Shown: positions 35,736 to 45,378, numbered from the stretch's first letter. The stretch: DNA of 64,000 nt from Salinimicrobium tongyeongense (GCF_026109735.1 NZ_CP069620.1:1302001-1366000), one strand, 5' to 3'. Numbers and translations: made by a program. The notes: generated from the sequence alone by a model not told the origin.

Positions 35736-36164
35736 ATGAAGCGAATTTTCCTGCTTTTAGCCCTCTTTATTATCATTTTAGGATGTTCTTCTGACGATGA
35801 GATACGCCGAAATCCTTACCTGCCAAAAATGAGTTTTTCGGTGCAGTTTGACCTCAACCTCCCTGAATACAATCAGCTTAATTTCGCCGGAAATAAATTC
35901 ATCACCCGAAACTACGGCATTAACGGGATTGTGATCTACAACCTCAACAACGACCAGTACCTGGCTTATGAACTTACCGATCCCAACCATGTGCCGCAGG
36001 CCTGTTCGGCCCTTACAGTAAACGGAATTTCTGCTTCCTGTGGTTGTGATGACGGAAATGTCTACAGCATTATTACAGGCGAACAAACCGAAGGCACAGG
36101 AGAATATGCGCTGCAGGTTTACCGCATTGAAAGAAGGGGAAGCACGCTACAAATCTCTAATTAA
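35736..36164 (+). CDS. Lipoprotein, Rieske-like without ligands
   Basis: A 142-residue lipoprotein (LGC, Cys17) followed by SSDDE, an acidic stretch suited to surface export. Its domain resembles the Rieske fold of a flavobacterial lipoprotein family (FAGNKFITRNYGINGIVIYNL, ELTDPNHVPQACSALTVNGISASCGCDDGN). Three cysteines remain but the His partners of a 2Fe-2S cluster are missing, so the protein is probably not redox-active. Function unknown. It is divergent from greA, with a 115-base intergenic region, and its transcript ends in the 40-base palindrome at 36174. Confidence 0.7.
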   Translation: MKRIFLLLALFIIILGCSSDDEIRRNPYLPKMSFSVQFDLNLPEYNQLNFAGNKFITRNYGINGIVIYNLNNDQYLAYELTDPNHVPQACSALTVNGISASCGCDDGNVYSIITGEQTEGTGEYALQVYRIERRGSTLQISN

Positions 36165-36173
36165 AAGGCATAA

Positions 36174-36213
36174 AAAAAGGCATTTTTGAGAGGTCTCAAA
36201 AATGCCTTTTTTG
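36174..36213. terminator. Near-perfect 40-base palindrome, bidirectional terminator
   Basis: 19-bp arms at 36174-36192 and 36195-36213 with a two-base centre, A6 and T6 at the ends. It contains the AAAAATGCC/GGCATTTTT core and separates the lipoprotein from the convergent TonB receptor gene. Confidence 0.88.
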
Positions 36214-36226
36214 GAAGGGCACCTTC

Positions 36227-38583
36227 TTAGAATCTAAGAGTAAGCCCTGCCAGGAAGTTCCTGGTGGCCTGGGGGTAATAACCGGCGCCATCGTAGGTGA
36301 CCCCATCCCAGTCGTAAGTATAGTAGTAACCGTTTGATACGTACTCTTCGCTAAAAATGTTATTGATCAAACCCGTGAACACCACCTCTTCAAAAAGCGG
36401 CGCATTTTTCCAGGTGTACTGCAGGTTGAGATCATTCACAAAGTAACTTTCAAGCAAAGAAGCCTCATTTTCAAGGTTGCTCATATACTGCTCTCCCACA
36501 AATTTTGAGAGGAATTTGATCTCCAAACCTTCAACGGGGCGGTATTCAAGGATATTCCCGGCAATGATCTCGGGAGAGAAGGAAATATCGGTTTTTCCGA
36601 AGCTGCGCAGCTCGCCATCCCAGGGGGCGAACCACTCGTCGTTTTTATTCCGGCTAATGGCCACATTTGGGCGCCAGCTAAATTTTGAATGCAACCTTAC
36701 CACGGCATCCAGTTCAAGGCCCAGCCTGTAACTGTTCCCGCTGTTCCTCCTAATGGGTGCCCCAACATCGTTGAGTTCTCCAGTTAGCACAAGCTGGTTG
36801 CGGTAATCCATGTAATAAAGATTGGAGTTAAGCTGAAAATTACCTGTAGCAAACCTCCAACCCAGCTCGTAATCATTTAACTCCTCGGGTTCGGGGTTAC
36901 CCGCTTCATAATCGGACCGGTTAGGCTCGCGATGTGCACGTGCAAAGGAGAAATAGAGCCGGCTGGCTTCCGAAAATTCATAGGTCAATCCGGCTTTTGG
37001 ATTAAAAAAAGTGTGACTGTCGTCAACTATAAAAGGCGTGTTTTCCTCTTCAAAACCATTGACTTCATAATTGATCTTTCTTAGCTGCAGGTCGCCATAA
37101 AAAGCAAGATTATCACTAATGGCATAAGTGGCCTTTCCGAAGATATTAAAATCACTTTTTTCAGCATCATTCTCATAGTACCTGTGTAAAGGCAGGCTGG
37201 GTGCAAAGCGGGTGAAGACCACCTCTCCAAAATGCTCTCCTTCATAGTTGTTCCAGGCGCCACCGGCAATCACTTCCAGGTTCTCATTCTCGTACTGCAG
37301 GTTAAAAGTTGTGCCGTAAAAATCATTGACCAGCCATTTTTTGGTAACCAGGTCACTTTGGGTAATCTCTTCCCCATTTGCGGTGAATGGCTCCAGATTA
37401 TAGGCCTCCAGGTCTTCTTCTGCGCGATAAGATTCGTAGAAGCCTCTCCCGTAGGTGTAGTGGAGCGCAATGTTTGAAGACCAGCCATTGCCATAGCGCT
37501 CATTCCAGAGCAGCTGGAAGTGATCCTGCTTATAATCATCGATGTGATTGTCGTAAAAACGAAGATTTCCCTGATCATCCTCATAGGCCCCAGCGGGGTT
37601 AAAGCGCCTGTCTTCTTTTAATTGGTCGCGGTCAATCCCATCCCAGGCCTGGTAAGTAACTTCACTGCCCCCAAAGCTAAGGGCCTTGACCAGGGTGGTT
37701 TCGCCAATATAAGAGCCCTGGAAAAAGTAGGATTTAAGATCGGTTGAAGCCCGGTCTATATAGCCGTCGCTTTTTATTACTGAAGCCCTTCCGTTGAATT
37801 CCCAGTGATCGTTGAAGATCCCTGTACTGAATTTCACGGTGTGCTTTTGGGTGTTGTAAGAACCAAAGCTGTTGGCGATCTCGGCCGAAGGTTCATAGTT
37901 ATACCTGTCGGTAAGTATGTTCAAACTCGCACCAAAGGCACCGGCCCCGTTGGTAGAGGTTCCCACGCCTCGTTGCAGCTGCAGGTCTTCTACAGAGGAG
38001 GCAAAATCGCCCAGGTTCACCCAAAAAGTGCCCTGGCTTTCGGCATCGTTATAAGGAATCCCATTGATGGTAACATTGATTCCGCGGGCCTCGGTTCCCC
38101 TCACGCGAATGCTGCTGTAGCCAATTCCGGCACCGGCATCACTGGTGGTGACCACTCCCGGCATATACTGCATAAGGCTGGGAATATCCTGGCCCAGGTT
38201 GCGATCGGCTATTTCCTCGTTAGAAAGGTTACTGTAAGTAATAGGTGACGCGGCACTCACCCGCACCGCCGATAAAAACACCTCATCGAGGAGCTCTTCG
38301 GCGTCACTCATATCAACATTCAGCACCATATCTTCGGAAAGATCTATGCGCACCCGTTTTTTATTTCCGAAGGAAAAAATGAGATGGTGCACCCCTTCTT
38401 GAAGGCTTAGGGAATACTTCCCCCTGCTGAAGTCTGGGTGAATTGTGAAGAGCCTTCTACTCTAACAATGACACCTTCAAGGGGTTTATCACCACTTGTC
38501 ACTATGCCCGACACCTGAAATTCTTGTGAAAAACCGCTTACTGCGGCAAGAAAAAAACTGAAGATTAAGAAAACATGTTTCAT
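36227..38583 (-). CDS. TonB-dependent receptor for thiamine (apparent frameshift)
   Basis: An outer-membrane receptor of about 785 residues. The signal peptide (MKHVFLIFSFFLAAVSGFSQ) and the first carboxypeptidase-like strands read from an ATG at 38583, then stop near the C run 38420-38424; adding one base restores TSAGGKYSLSLQEGVHHLIF and joins the rest. The plug has SSIRVRGTEARGINVTINGIPYND, and the barrel ends in GLTLRF. A TPP riboswitch with a terminator precedes it, which is the reason for calling it a thiamine (or thiamine phosphate) importer. It is the only gene after the riboswitch. A companion periplasmic or inner-membrane transport set lies about 8 kb away (43.8-46.8 kb). Confidence 0.85.
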
Positions 38584-38636
38584 TCGTAAAAAATTGGTTA
38601 CGAATAAAAGGGGCTGTTATTCTTGTTGTTATAAAA

Positions 38637-38670
38637 TAAAAAATCCTGAAAACCACCATGGGTCAACAGG
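38637..38670 (-). terminator. Riboswitch expression-platform terminator
   Basis: On the minus strand CCTG...CAGG (38645-38648 with 38667-38670) with an inner ACC-CAT-GGT stem is followed by ATTTTTTATTTT. It can end transcription before the receptor gene when TPP is bound. Confidence 0.6.
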
Positions 38671-38700
38671 AGTATGATACTTGCACGGCGAACTCTTCGC

Positions 38701-38788
38701 CTGTCCCTTGGCAGCATTACCTGCCCAGGTTCCTTGGGTATGATCTCAGCTTCCTCCTGCTTTCACAGGACTTAGCACCCCTTTGAGA
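38701..38788 (-). ncRNA. TPP riboswitch (THI element)
   Basis: On the minus strand the conserved TPP aptamer blocks appear in order: AGGGGTGCT, CTGAGATCATACCC, GGAACCTG and GCAGGTAATGCTGCCAAGGGA. A hairpin (GGCGAA/TTCGCC at 38687-38701) and a terminator follow. The aptamer binds thiamine pyrophosphate and represses the downstream receptor. Recognition is from memory of the consensus, which it matches closely. Confidence 0.92.
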
Positions 38789-38878
38789 TGCGGCAAAGGT
38801 AAATGCTTTTTTTCGATTTAACCTAATTTTTGAAGGTTTAGCTCAGAAAGCTTTTAATTTTACACTTTCAAAGAAATC

Positions 38879-41292
38879 ATGGCAAAAAAGAAGGCATCCA
38901 TAACTTTCACCGTCTTTGCAGGTTATATCATCCTGGCCTCTCTCATGGGACTGGCGGTGTGGTTTATCTACAACCAGGTCACCGGTTACACCAGTTTGAC
39001 CGAACGCAGTAATGCCGGAAACCAGAAATTACTACTCGTAGGGGAAGCCGCCACCAAGCTGTATGAAGCTGAAAGTTTAAGCCGGCAACTTATTCAAAGC
39101 GGCAACATTGAAGGCCTGGATACCTACGATGCCAAAATTGATTCCATAAAATTCACCCTTGCCTCGCTGCAAAACTTCAGGACTGACAGTTCTCTGGACA
39201 GGGAAATTGACAGCATAAATACTTTGCTGAGCCAAAAGGCCGAAAACCTTGAAGAACTATTAGAGCTTAGGGCCCGTGGAGAAACCGACAGTTATTACGC
39301 GCGGGTACTTTCAGAATTGCAGCGGGTAGATGAAAACTTTGAAAGCCGAAATTACGACCAGCGTTTTAAAGACCTGCAGCCGCACCAGCGGCAACTGCTT
39401 ATAAAACTGCTGCAGTACTCAAACGAACAAAACCCAAAACCGCCGGGAATAACCATTGATTCGCTGGTTAATTCGGTAAAGAGCGTGCTGGGCCAGCTGG
39501 AAACGCAAGAGCGGCTTTACCGGCAGGAACTTGAAAGCAAAGAAGACCAGTTACTGGCCAATGAAATACAGCTCAACAACAGGTTACGCACCTTATTGAG
39601 TACTCTGGAAGCCGAAGAACGCATGGCGTCTATGGACCAGGTGGAGGCCTGGCAAGATACGGTGGAAGATACTTCCAGGATCATTCTCTTCCTGGCAATT
39701 GCAAGCTTACTGGTGATCCTCACCTTTGTGTTTTTGGTGGTAAAAGACGTTTCCAAGAGTCAGCAGTACAGGCAGGAACTGGAAGCTGCAAAGGTTTATG
39801 CCGAATCACTGCTCACCAGCCGTGAACAGTTTATGAACACGGTTACTCACGATTTAAGATCGCCGCTCAATACCATTATTGGCTATACAGGTTTACTGGA
39901 AAAAAGTGAGCTCAACAAATCCCAGAACCGGTATTTGCGACAGCTGAAGCGATCTTCAGATTACCTGTTGCGCCTGGTAAACGACCTGCTGGACCTCTCA
40001 CGGCTCGAAGCTGGAAAAATGTCTATTGACACTCTGGCTTTTAATCCGAAGAACCTGATTGAAGAAACTGTTGAAAACGCTGTTCCACCTGAAAAGCCAA
40101 GGGATGTGGAGGTTCTGGTTGAGGTAGCCCCCGAACTGGACAGGCCTGTGATCACAGACCCCTTCAGAATAAAACAGATACTTACCAATCTGGTGAACAA
40201 CGCCTGCAAATTTACACCTCAGGGCAGCGTGCAGGTAAAAGCCTGGCTGCAACAGGAAAAAAACAAACCTTTCCTGTTTATTGAAGTGAAAGACACCGGA
40301 ATTGGCATCTCAAAAGAACAAAAAGAAAAGGTTTTTGAAGAATTCTCGCAGGAAGACAGCAGCATAGAAAAACGCTATGGCGGCACGGGGCTGGGATTAT
40401 CTATAAGCAAGAAGCTCACCGATCTTTTAGGCGGAAAGATAAGCCTGGAAAGCGAGCCGGGAAAGGGCAGTACTTTTTTGATCAATATCCCCGTGGAATA
40501 TGCCGCTGTAAGCGAACAACCCACGGCTCCCAGGAGCCAGCCCGTGGTTGACCCCGAAAAAATCTCTGTGCTCATTGTTGATGATGAACCCGCGCAACTG
40601 GGATTGTTAAAAGAATTGATCCGGAATGCCGGCATGTCTTATCGCACTGCCCATAACGGAAAGGAAGCTTTAAAAGAAGTACGGGCTTCTGCGCCTAACC
40701 TGGTGCTTACCGACATACAGATGCCAAAAATGGACGGTTTTGAACTGCTCCGAAAAATCAGGAAAGAACCTGAATTGCAGGACCTTCCGGTGATTGCCCT
40801 CTCGGGCAGGCCAGACGTTAGTGCAGCAGACTATCTGAAAAAGGGGTTTAGCGGCAGCCTTTTAAAACCTTACTCTTCGGGGAATTGCTGCAGCTTATCA
40901 GCGATCTTCTCGACCTGCAGTTGAAAAGTCCGTCCCCCACAGCTACTTCCTCTTCACAGGCAGAAAAAAATTATACTTTAACCGAGATCAGGAATTTTGC
41001 GGGAGAAGACCCGGAGGCTATGGATGCCATTTTAACCGCATTTATTGAAAGTACCCGCTCAAACCTGCTCCTGCTGCAAACAGCTTTTCAAAAAGGGCAA
41101 AATAAGAAGGTCTCTGCCGTAGCGCATAAGATGTTGCCTATGTTCAGGCAGCTGCAGGTACCTCATTTGGTGCAAAAGCTAGCCATACTGGAAAATGCCG
41201 GTGGCACAGAAACCGAAAGTGTAGATGTGCCTTCTCTTGCCAAAGAGGTGAACGAACTCCTGGCAAACCTTCAGGAAGAGATTACAGGTTAA
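38879..41292 (+). CDS. Hybrid histidine kinase with receiver and Hpt domains (apparent frameshift)
   Basis: A membrane hybrid kinase of about 804 residues. A first membrane segment (about 12-33) and a second at about 270-290 enclose a 235-residue helical periplasmic sensor. HisKA has FMNTVTHDLRSPLNTIIGYT, then the ATPase boxes NNACKFTPQG, DTGIGIS and GTGLGLSISKK. A receiver domain (VDDEPAQLGLL, DIQMPKMDGFELL) and an Hpt domain (VAHKMLPMFRQL) complete a multistep phosphorelay. The frame breaks in the G run at 40879-40882 in the receiver; one added G gives SSGELLQLISDLLDLQ, so the Hpt belongs to this protein. The 3' end overlaps the convergent sigma-54 activator gene by 11 bases, an obvious phosphorelay output. 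Confidence 0.85.
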
Positions 41293-42625
41293 TGCCGTAC
41301 TGCTTTAGTTTGTTGTAGAGCGTTTTCCTGTCAATAGAAAGCAGTTTTGCAGCCTTACTTTTGTTACCACGGGTCTTTTCAAGCGCATCGAGGATCATTT
41401 CCTGTTCATTTTTGTTCTTGAAAAGGCTAAAATCCTGTTCTTCATGTTCCTCTTTGGCCGCGAGCACTTCCGAAGGTAAACAACTGGAAGAAATATATTC
41501 CCCGCCCGAAAGTAAGACAGCGCGTTTCACCACATTTTTGAGTTCCCTGAGGTTGCCGGGCCAGTTGTACTTTTTAAAGGCCGCAATGGTCTTTTCAGAA
41601 AAACCGGAAATGTCTTTTTCCAGTTCTTTGTTGGCACTGTCAAGAAAATAATTGGCAAACACCATAAGGTCTTCTTTCCGGTCTTTTAAAGAAGGAACTT
41701 TGATTGAAAATTCATTGAGGCGGTGGTAAAGATCTTCTCTAAAATCGCCTTTTTTGACAGCTTCTGAAAGATCTTCATTGGTCGCCGCTATCACCCTGAT
41801 GTTCACATGGATCTCTTCATTGCTGCCCACGGGTTTAACCTTGCGCTCCTGTAGTGCTCGTAACAGCTGCACCTGCAATTCGTAACTGAGGTTTCCAATT
41901 TCATCGAGAAACAGCGTGCCGCCGTTGGCTGCTTCAAAATGGCCGGTCTTGTTGTTAACCGCCCCCGTAAAAGAGCCTTTTACATGCCCGAAAAACTCAC
42001 TGGAAGCCAGTTCCCGCGGAATGGCACCGCAATCTACCGCCACAAAGGGGGCTGAATTTCTCTTGCTTTTTTGATGAATACTTTTTGCAATCTGCTCTTT
42101 TCCCGTTCCGCTTTCGCCCATAATGAGCACAGACATATTGGTGGGGGCAACAAGATCTATGTAGTTGTTGAGTTTGGCGGAAGCCTCGCTTCCCCCCTTG
42201 ATGTAGGTATCCTGTGAGGGAGCAGGTTCAGGTTTTTTGGCTGCCGGTGCTTTTTTGGTGCTCCCGGGATTGTTTATCGCTTCTTCTATCGCGTTCATGA
42301 TCACCTCCGGGTGAAAAGGTTTGGCGATGTAATCTAGGGCCCCTTCCTTAATGGCATTTACGGCCATGCTTATCTCGGCATAGCTCGTCATCATGATAAC
42401 CCCGGTTTTCTCCCCTTTTTGATTTACGGCCTGTAAGATCTCGAGCCCTTCCTTATCGGGTAAACGCACGTCAGAAATTACCAGGTCATATTTGTTTTTG
42501 GCAACCAAATTAAGAGCTTCAGTTGCAGTGTACACGGCATCAACTTCACATTCCTTCTTTACCAGGAAAGTTTTGAGCATCGTGCAAAATGCTACATCAT
42601 CTTCAACTAAGAGAATTTTGGCCAT
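41282..42625 (-). CDS. NtrC-family sigma-54 response regulator
   Basis: A 447-residue activator. The receiver domain has Asp52 in LVISDVRLPDKEG. The central AAA+ domain has Walker A GESGTGKE and the sigma-54 contact loop as GSFTGA (Ser for the usual Ala), then Walker B GGTLFLDEIGNL. The C-terminal Fis-type helix-turn-helix is in SKAAKLLSIDRKTLYNKLKQYG. It depends on RpoN for promoter opening. Convergent with the hybrid kinase, whose Hpt domain is a plausible phosphate donor. A structured RNA candidate and terminator lie upstream (42688-42863) in the same direction. Confidence 0.93.
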   Translation of the reverse strand: MAKILLVEDDVAFCTMLKTFLVKKECEVDAVYTATEALNLVAKNKYDLVISDVRLPDKEGLEILQAVNQKGEKTGVIMMTSYAEISMAVNAIKEGALDYIAKPFHPEVIMNAIEEAINNPGSTKKAPAAKKPEPAPSQDTYIKGGSEASAKLNNYIDLVAPTNMSVLIMGESGTGKEQIAKSIHQKSKRNSAPFVAVDCGAIPRELASSEFFGHVKGSFTGAVNNKTGHFEAANGGTLFLDEIGNLSYELQVQLLRALQERKVKPVGSNEEIHVNIRVIAATNEDLSEAVKKGDFREDLYHRLNEFSIKVPSLKDRKEDLMVFANYFLDSANKELEKDISGFSEKTIAAFKKYNWPGNLRELKNVVKRAVLLSGGEYISSSCLPSEVLAAKEEHEEQDFSLFKNKNEQEMILDALEKTRGNKSKAAKLLSIDRKTLYNKLKQYGINL

Positions 42626-42687
42626 TGGTGATTTTAAATAGAAACAAAATTACAGTTTTCCAACCCCTCAAGACCAAAAATAAACAT

Positions 42688-42721
42688 AAAAAAGAGAGCT
42701 ACAATCATAGCTCCCTTTTTT
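42688..42721 (-). terminator. Terminator upstream of the sigma-54 activator gene
   Basis: AAAAAAG-A-GAGCTA at 42688-42701 pairs with TAGCTC-C-CTTTTTT at 42708-42721 (one mismatch). On the minus strand it ends with T6, after the structured region 42739-42863 and 63 bases before the activator ATG. Confidence 0.82.
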
Positions 42722-42738
42722 GAACATTCTCCATTTTT

Positions 42739-42863
42739 CAGATCTCCTCTGTTGGCTTGATACCACACCGGGAGGTTGGCGGTCCCGGGGTAGTAATTAC
42801 TCATGTAATACATCTTCCGCGGGAGATCTGCCACCAGGAGTCGGTTTCTCCTTTAGTTAGTGG
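42739..42863 (-). ncRNA. Candidate structured RNA, unknown class
   Basis: On the minus strand four helices can form in 125 bases: 42831-42834 with 42860-42863 plus 42836-42840 with 42848-42852; a 9-bp closing helix 42739-42747 with 42822-42830 (CAGATCTCC/GGAGATCTG); and inside it 42795-42800/42805-42810-type ATTAC/GTAAT and CCGGGA/TCCCGG (42768-42773 with 42783-42788, extended by TACC/GGTA). A terminator follows. It lies after the small secreted-protein gene and before the sigma-54 activator. I do not recognise it as a known RNA; it could be a 3'UTR-derived sRNA or a leader. Confidence 0.5.
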
Positions 42864-42894
42864 TAGCGATCAGATCACTTGCCTTGACCCGTCT

Positions 42895-43233
42895 TTACTT
42901 TTTGTCCTTATCGATCCAGTTACCTTCGGCATCGGCATAAAGCTCTTTCTCCTCACCATCGGCAGTGGTCAACTTCAGCTTAAATTTTTGTGCGCCTTCG
43001 TGCTCTTTCACATAAGCTTCAGCAATTGTAGCTTCAGCATAATCACGCGCTACTGCCTCCTGCACAGCGGCGGGCAATTCCTGAACTTCAATTTGCGTAA
43101 AATCGTCCTGGGCCCTTTGAACCACTGTTTCCTCTACTTCAACCTGCGCCTGGGCTACTTCCTGAGCTGAAAGATTTTGAGCTGAGAATAACATTGCAGA
43201 TGCGGCGAATACTGTAAGACATACCTTTTTCAT
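42895..43233 (-). CDS. Small secreted protein (PepSY-like)
   Basis: A 112-residue exported protein. A signal peptide ends in QNLSAQ (about residue 23). The mature part is acidic and reads like one PepSY-like unit: DFTQIEVQELPAAVQEAVARDYAEATIAEAYVKE, followed by KFKLKLTTADGEEKELYADAEGNW, the strand-rich half. Function unknown; such proteins in Bacteroidota are periplasmic or surface inhibitors or binders by analogy. The structured RNA candidate and a terminator lie directly downstream, suggesting that the transcript's 3' end is processed or stabilised there. Confidence 0.75.
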   Translation of the reverse strand: MKKVCLTVFAASAMLFSAQNLSAQEVAQAQVEVEETVVQRAQDDFTQIEVQELPAAVQEAVARDYAEATIAEAYVKEHEGAQKFKLKLTTADGEEKELYADAEGNWIDKDKK

Positions 43234-43318
43234 AGCTTTAAGTTTTTTGGGTTTAGTGTTTTAGTTTTGTTTGGTAAATAAAGAGGGAAAATCGCGCCAT
43301 TCTGAGACATGAAACACA

Positions 43319-43340
43319 AAACCCCTGTGAAACAGGGGCT
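43319..43340 (-). terminator. Terminator after arfB
   Basis: CCCCTGT and ACAGGGG pair over a three-base loop (43322-43338). On the minus strand T4 follows the stem. It lies about 80 bases beyond the arfB stop and closes the 43.4-46.8 kb operon. Confidence 0.75.
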
Positions 43341-43417
43341 TTAGCTTAAATTTAAGAAGGTTTTGAGTTGAGGTAATTTAGATTTTTCCCCAACCTGTTG
43401 TAGAAATATTCCTCAGT

Positions 43418-43822
43418 TTAATCTTTTAAAGGGTCTTTTCGGGTGGCTTTTTTTTCTGAAATTTTCTTCTTCTCCCTTAGCCGCTTCAGTTTTGCGGCCC
43501 TGGGGGTTTTAGTTTTCTTGCGAACCTTTGGTTTTACAATCGCCTGTTCAAGAAGGTCGAGAAACCTCCGGGTTACGATTTCTTTATTTTTGTGCTGGCT
43601 CCTCGACTCATCGCACTGCAGGATCAATTCCCCCGAATTTGTGAGCCGCGAAGATAGCTTCTGCAATACCCGCTGCTTTTCTTCTTCAGAAAGTGCTGCG
43701 GTCTCCTCCAGCTTAAAATGCAGTTCAACTTTAGAAGAGACCTTGTTCACATTCTGGCCTCCCGCACCCGAACTTCTTACGGCCTTGTATTCTGCTTCCT
43801 GTATGAGCTGTTGTTGATCCAA
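43418..43822 (-). CDS. arfB: Ribosome-rescue peptidyl-tRNA hydrolase
   Basis: A 134-residue ribosome-rescue factor (ArfB/YaeJ, ICT1 family). The catalytic GGQ is in SSGAGGQNVNKVSSKVEL, and the C-terminal tail is very basic (KPKVRKKTKTPRAAKLKRLREKKK), which senses an empty mRNA channel on stalled ribosomes. It hydrolyses the peptidyl-tRNA bond without a stop codon. It follows the DUF4301 gene by one base, so it is translated with the nucleotide/thiamine-type operon although no functional link is obvious. Confidence 0.93.
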   Translation of the reverse strand: MDQQQLIQEAEYKAVRSSGAGGQNVNKVSSKVELHFKLEETAALSEEEKQRVLQKLSSRLTNSGELILQCDESRSQHKNKEIVTRRFLDLLEQAIVKPKVRKKTKTPRAAKLKRLREKKKISEKKATRKDPLKD

Positions 43823-43823
43823 C

Positions 43824-45374
43824 TTACTGTACCTGATGTGAAGACTTGAGAAGATCGGCCACGGTTTTCACCGGATTAAAAGTCTCTACCGGCACCTCAA
43901 CAAAAATGGTGTTCCAGCGCGCCATTCCGCCGTTCCATAAGCCGGGCAGCTCCAGAGCCTTGAGTTCTTTCCCGTCTTTGGTCTTATTTGCAATAAAACT
44001 CGTATCCTCGTCTACATAGGTATCGAGATAAAATATGCCCCCATGGTAATCTTTTGTAGAACAAACGATATCTACAGGATTAAAGTGGGTTGCTTCGTTG
44101 GCAATTTTACTCTGCTGATAATTTTCGTGGTCTATTTGCGCACTTTCCACGATTTGCAAAGAGATCTCACCATTCTTGTGCGTCACCCAAAACGGGCCTC
44201 CGCCGGGTTCGCCTTCATTCTTCACCATCCCGCAAACCCTAAGCGGCCTGTTTAAAAGTTTTTTTATTACTGAAGGCTTCTCCTTTTCATTGAGATCCTC
44301 AAAATTTACACTAAGGCCGGCGTTCAATTCCTTCTGAAGAAATGCTGCCATCTCCTGAAGCTTATCTTCTGAGGCTCCACGCTCCAGCTGCTCCAGGTAT
44401 CTAAAAACCTTCTCCTGGAGCTGCAGCAGCTTTCCTCCCAGCATCTTTTTATAGGAAGCCATAAGCTCCCGGTTTTTCGGGATCACCACATTGTCAATGT
44501 TCTTTATGAAAATAAGGTCGGCATCCTGCTCATTCAGGTTCTGGATGAGCGCACCGTGGCCTCCCGGCCTAAAGAAGATCTGCCCGTTTTCATCCCTAAA
44601 GGCTTCGTTTTCTCTGGTAACCGCAACGGTATCGGTTTTTGGATCCTGGTAAGAGTAACTGATCTCGAATTTGTAGCCTGTTTCCTGTTCCAGGCGCGGC
44701 ACTACCTGGCGGGCTTCGTCTTCAAATTTCTCCCTGTGCTCTTTGGCAACCGTAAAATGAATGCGGACCTTCTTTCCCGAAGCCGCATAATCTATAGCTT
44801 CAACCAGATGTTCCTCGAATGCGGAGGCAAGATGATCTTCATATTTATGGAAAGGCACAAGACCTTTTGGCTGATCGCCCAGGTTCAGGCCATCTTCCTC
44901 AAGCATATATTTTACAAACAGGTACTGCTGCCGGTCCTGGGGCATATCTTCATATCCAGGATTAGCTTTTGCAGCCCTTTCCTTTACCTCCCCGTAAAAT
45001 GGCAAATCTTTTATACGGTTAAAAAAAACCTCCAGGCTCTGCTCGTTTTTTTGATCTATGTATTCATCTAAGTCGTCATTTTCGGGATCAAATTCCTTTA
45101 GCAGATTGTAAAAAGCTTTAAACATGCGGGTGGCTGCGCCCGATGCCGGCACGAATTTAAGGAGATTGAGGTCATCCTTTCGAGACTCGTAAAGCTCTGT
45201 AAGCTGTTTCTTCTGTTCTTCGGAAAATGCGAGGATTCCGTTTTTTACTGTAGCTGCCTCCCTGATGTTAACAACGATATTTCCTCTTTTAAAGATCTCA
45301 ATTTGTTGTTCTACTTTTTCGGGAGAGATTCCTTTCTCCCTAAAGTGGGAGATGTCATGTTCGCTAAAGTCCAA
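43824..45374 (-). CDS. DUF4301 protein
   Basis: A 516-residue cytoplasmic protein matching DUF4301, a Bacteroidota family of unknown function. The segment KFVPASGAATRMFKAFYNLL near residue 75 resembles the glycine-rich nucleotide-binding loop of nucleotidyltransferases, and RPGGHGALIQNLNE near residue 250 resembles a second binding block of sugar-nucleotide pyrophosphorylases. So a nucleotidyltransferase activity is a reasonable guess, not an assignment. It is four bases after the NadR-like kinase and one base before arfB. Operon neighbours (PnuC, a YkoF-like protein) point to cofactor salvage. Confidence 0.8.
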   Translation of the reverse strand: MDFSEHDISHFREKGISPEKVEQQIEIFKRGNIVVNIREAATVKNGILAFSEEQKKQLTELYESRKDDLNLLKFVPASGAATRMFKAFYNLLKEFDPENDDLDEYIDQKNEQSLEVFFNRIKDLPFYGEVKERAAKANPGYEDMPQDRQQYLFVKYMLEEDGLNLGDQPKGLVPFHKYEDHLASAFEEHLVEAIDYAASGKKVRIHFTVAKEHREKFEDEARQVVPRLEQETGYKFEISYSYQDPKTDTVAVTRENEAFRDENGQIFFRPGGHGALIQNLNEQDADLIFIKNIDNVVIPKNRELMASYKKMLGGKLLQLQEKVFRYLEQLERGASEDKLQEMAAFLQKELNAGLSVNFEDLNEKEKPSVIKKLLNRPLRVCGMVKNEGEPGGGPFWVTHKNGEISLQIVESAQIDHENYQQSKIANEATHFNPVDIVCSTKDYHGGIFYLDTYVDEDTSFIANKTKDGKELKALELPGLWNGGMARWNTIFVEVPVETFNPVKTVADLLKSSHQVQ

Positions 45375-45378
45375 TGGT

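Noticed and set aside
35621-35776. N-terminal extension of GreA
   Set aside because: It would cover the promoter and leader terminator and has no GreA homology.
37805-38248. 147-codon plus-strand ORF opposite the thiamine receptor
   Set aside because: A shadow ORF; the minus strand has a full receptor plug here.
40885-41292. Independent Hpt protein after the hybrid kinase
   Set aside because: It starts inside the receiver domain in the alternate frame. The receiver is incomplete without it, so the two belong together.
42634-42834. 66-codon ORF on the minus strand across the structured region
   Set aside because: It starts with GTG, runs through the terminator hairpin and shows no domain. 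The base-pairing pattern explains the sequence better than coding.
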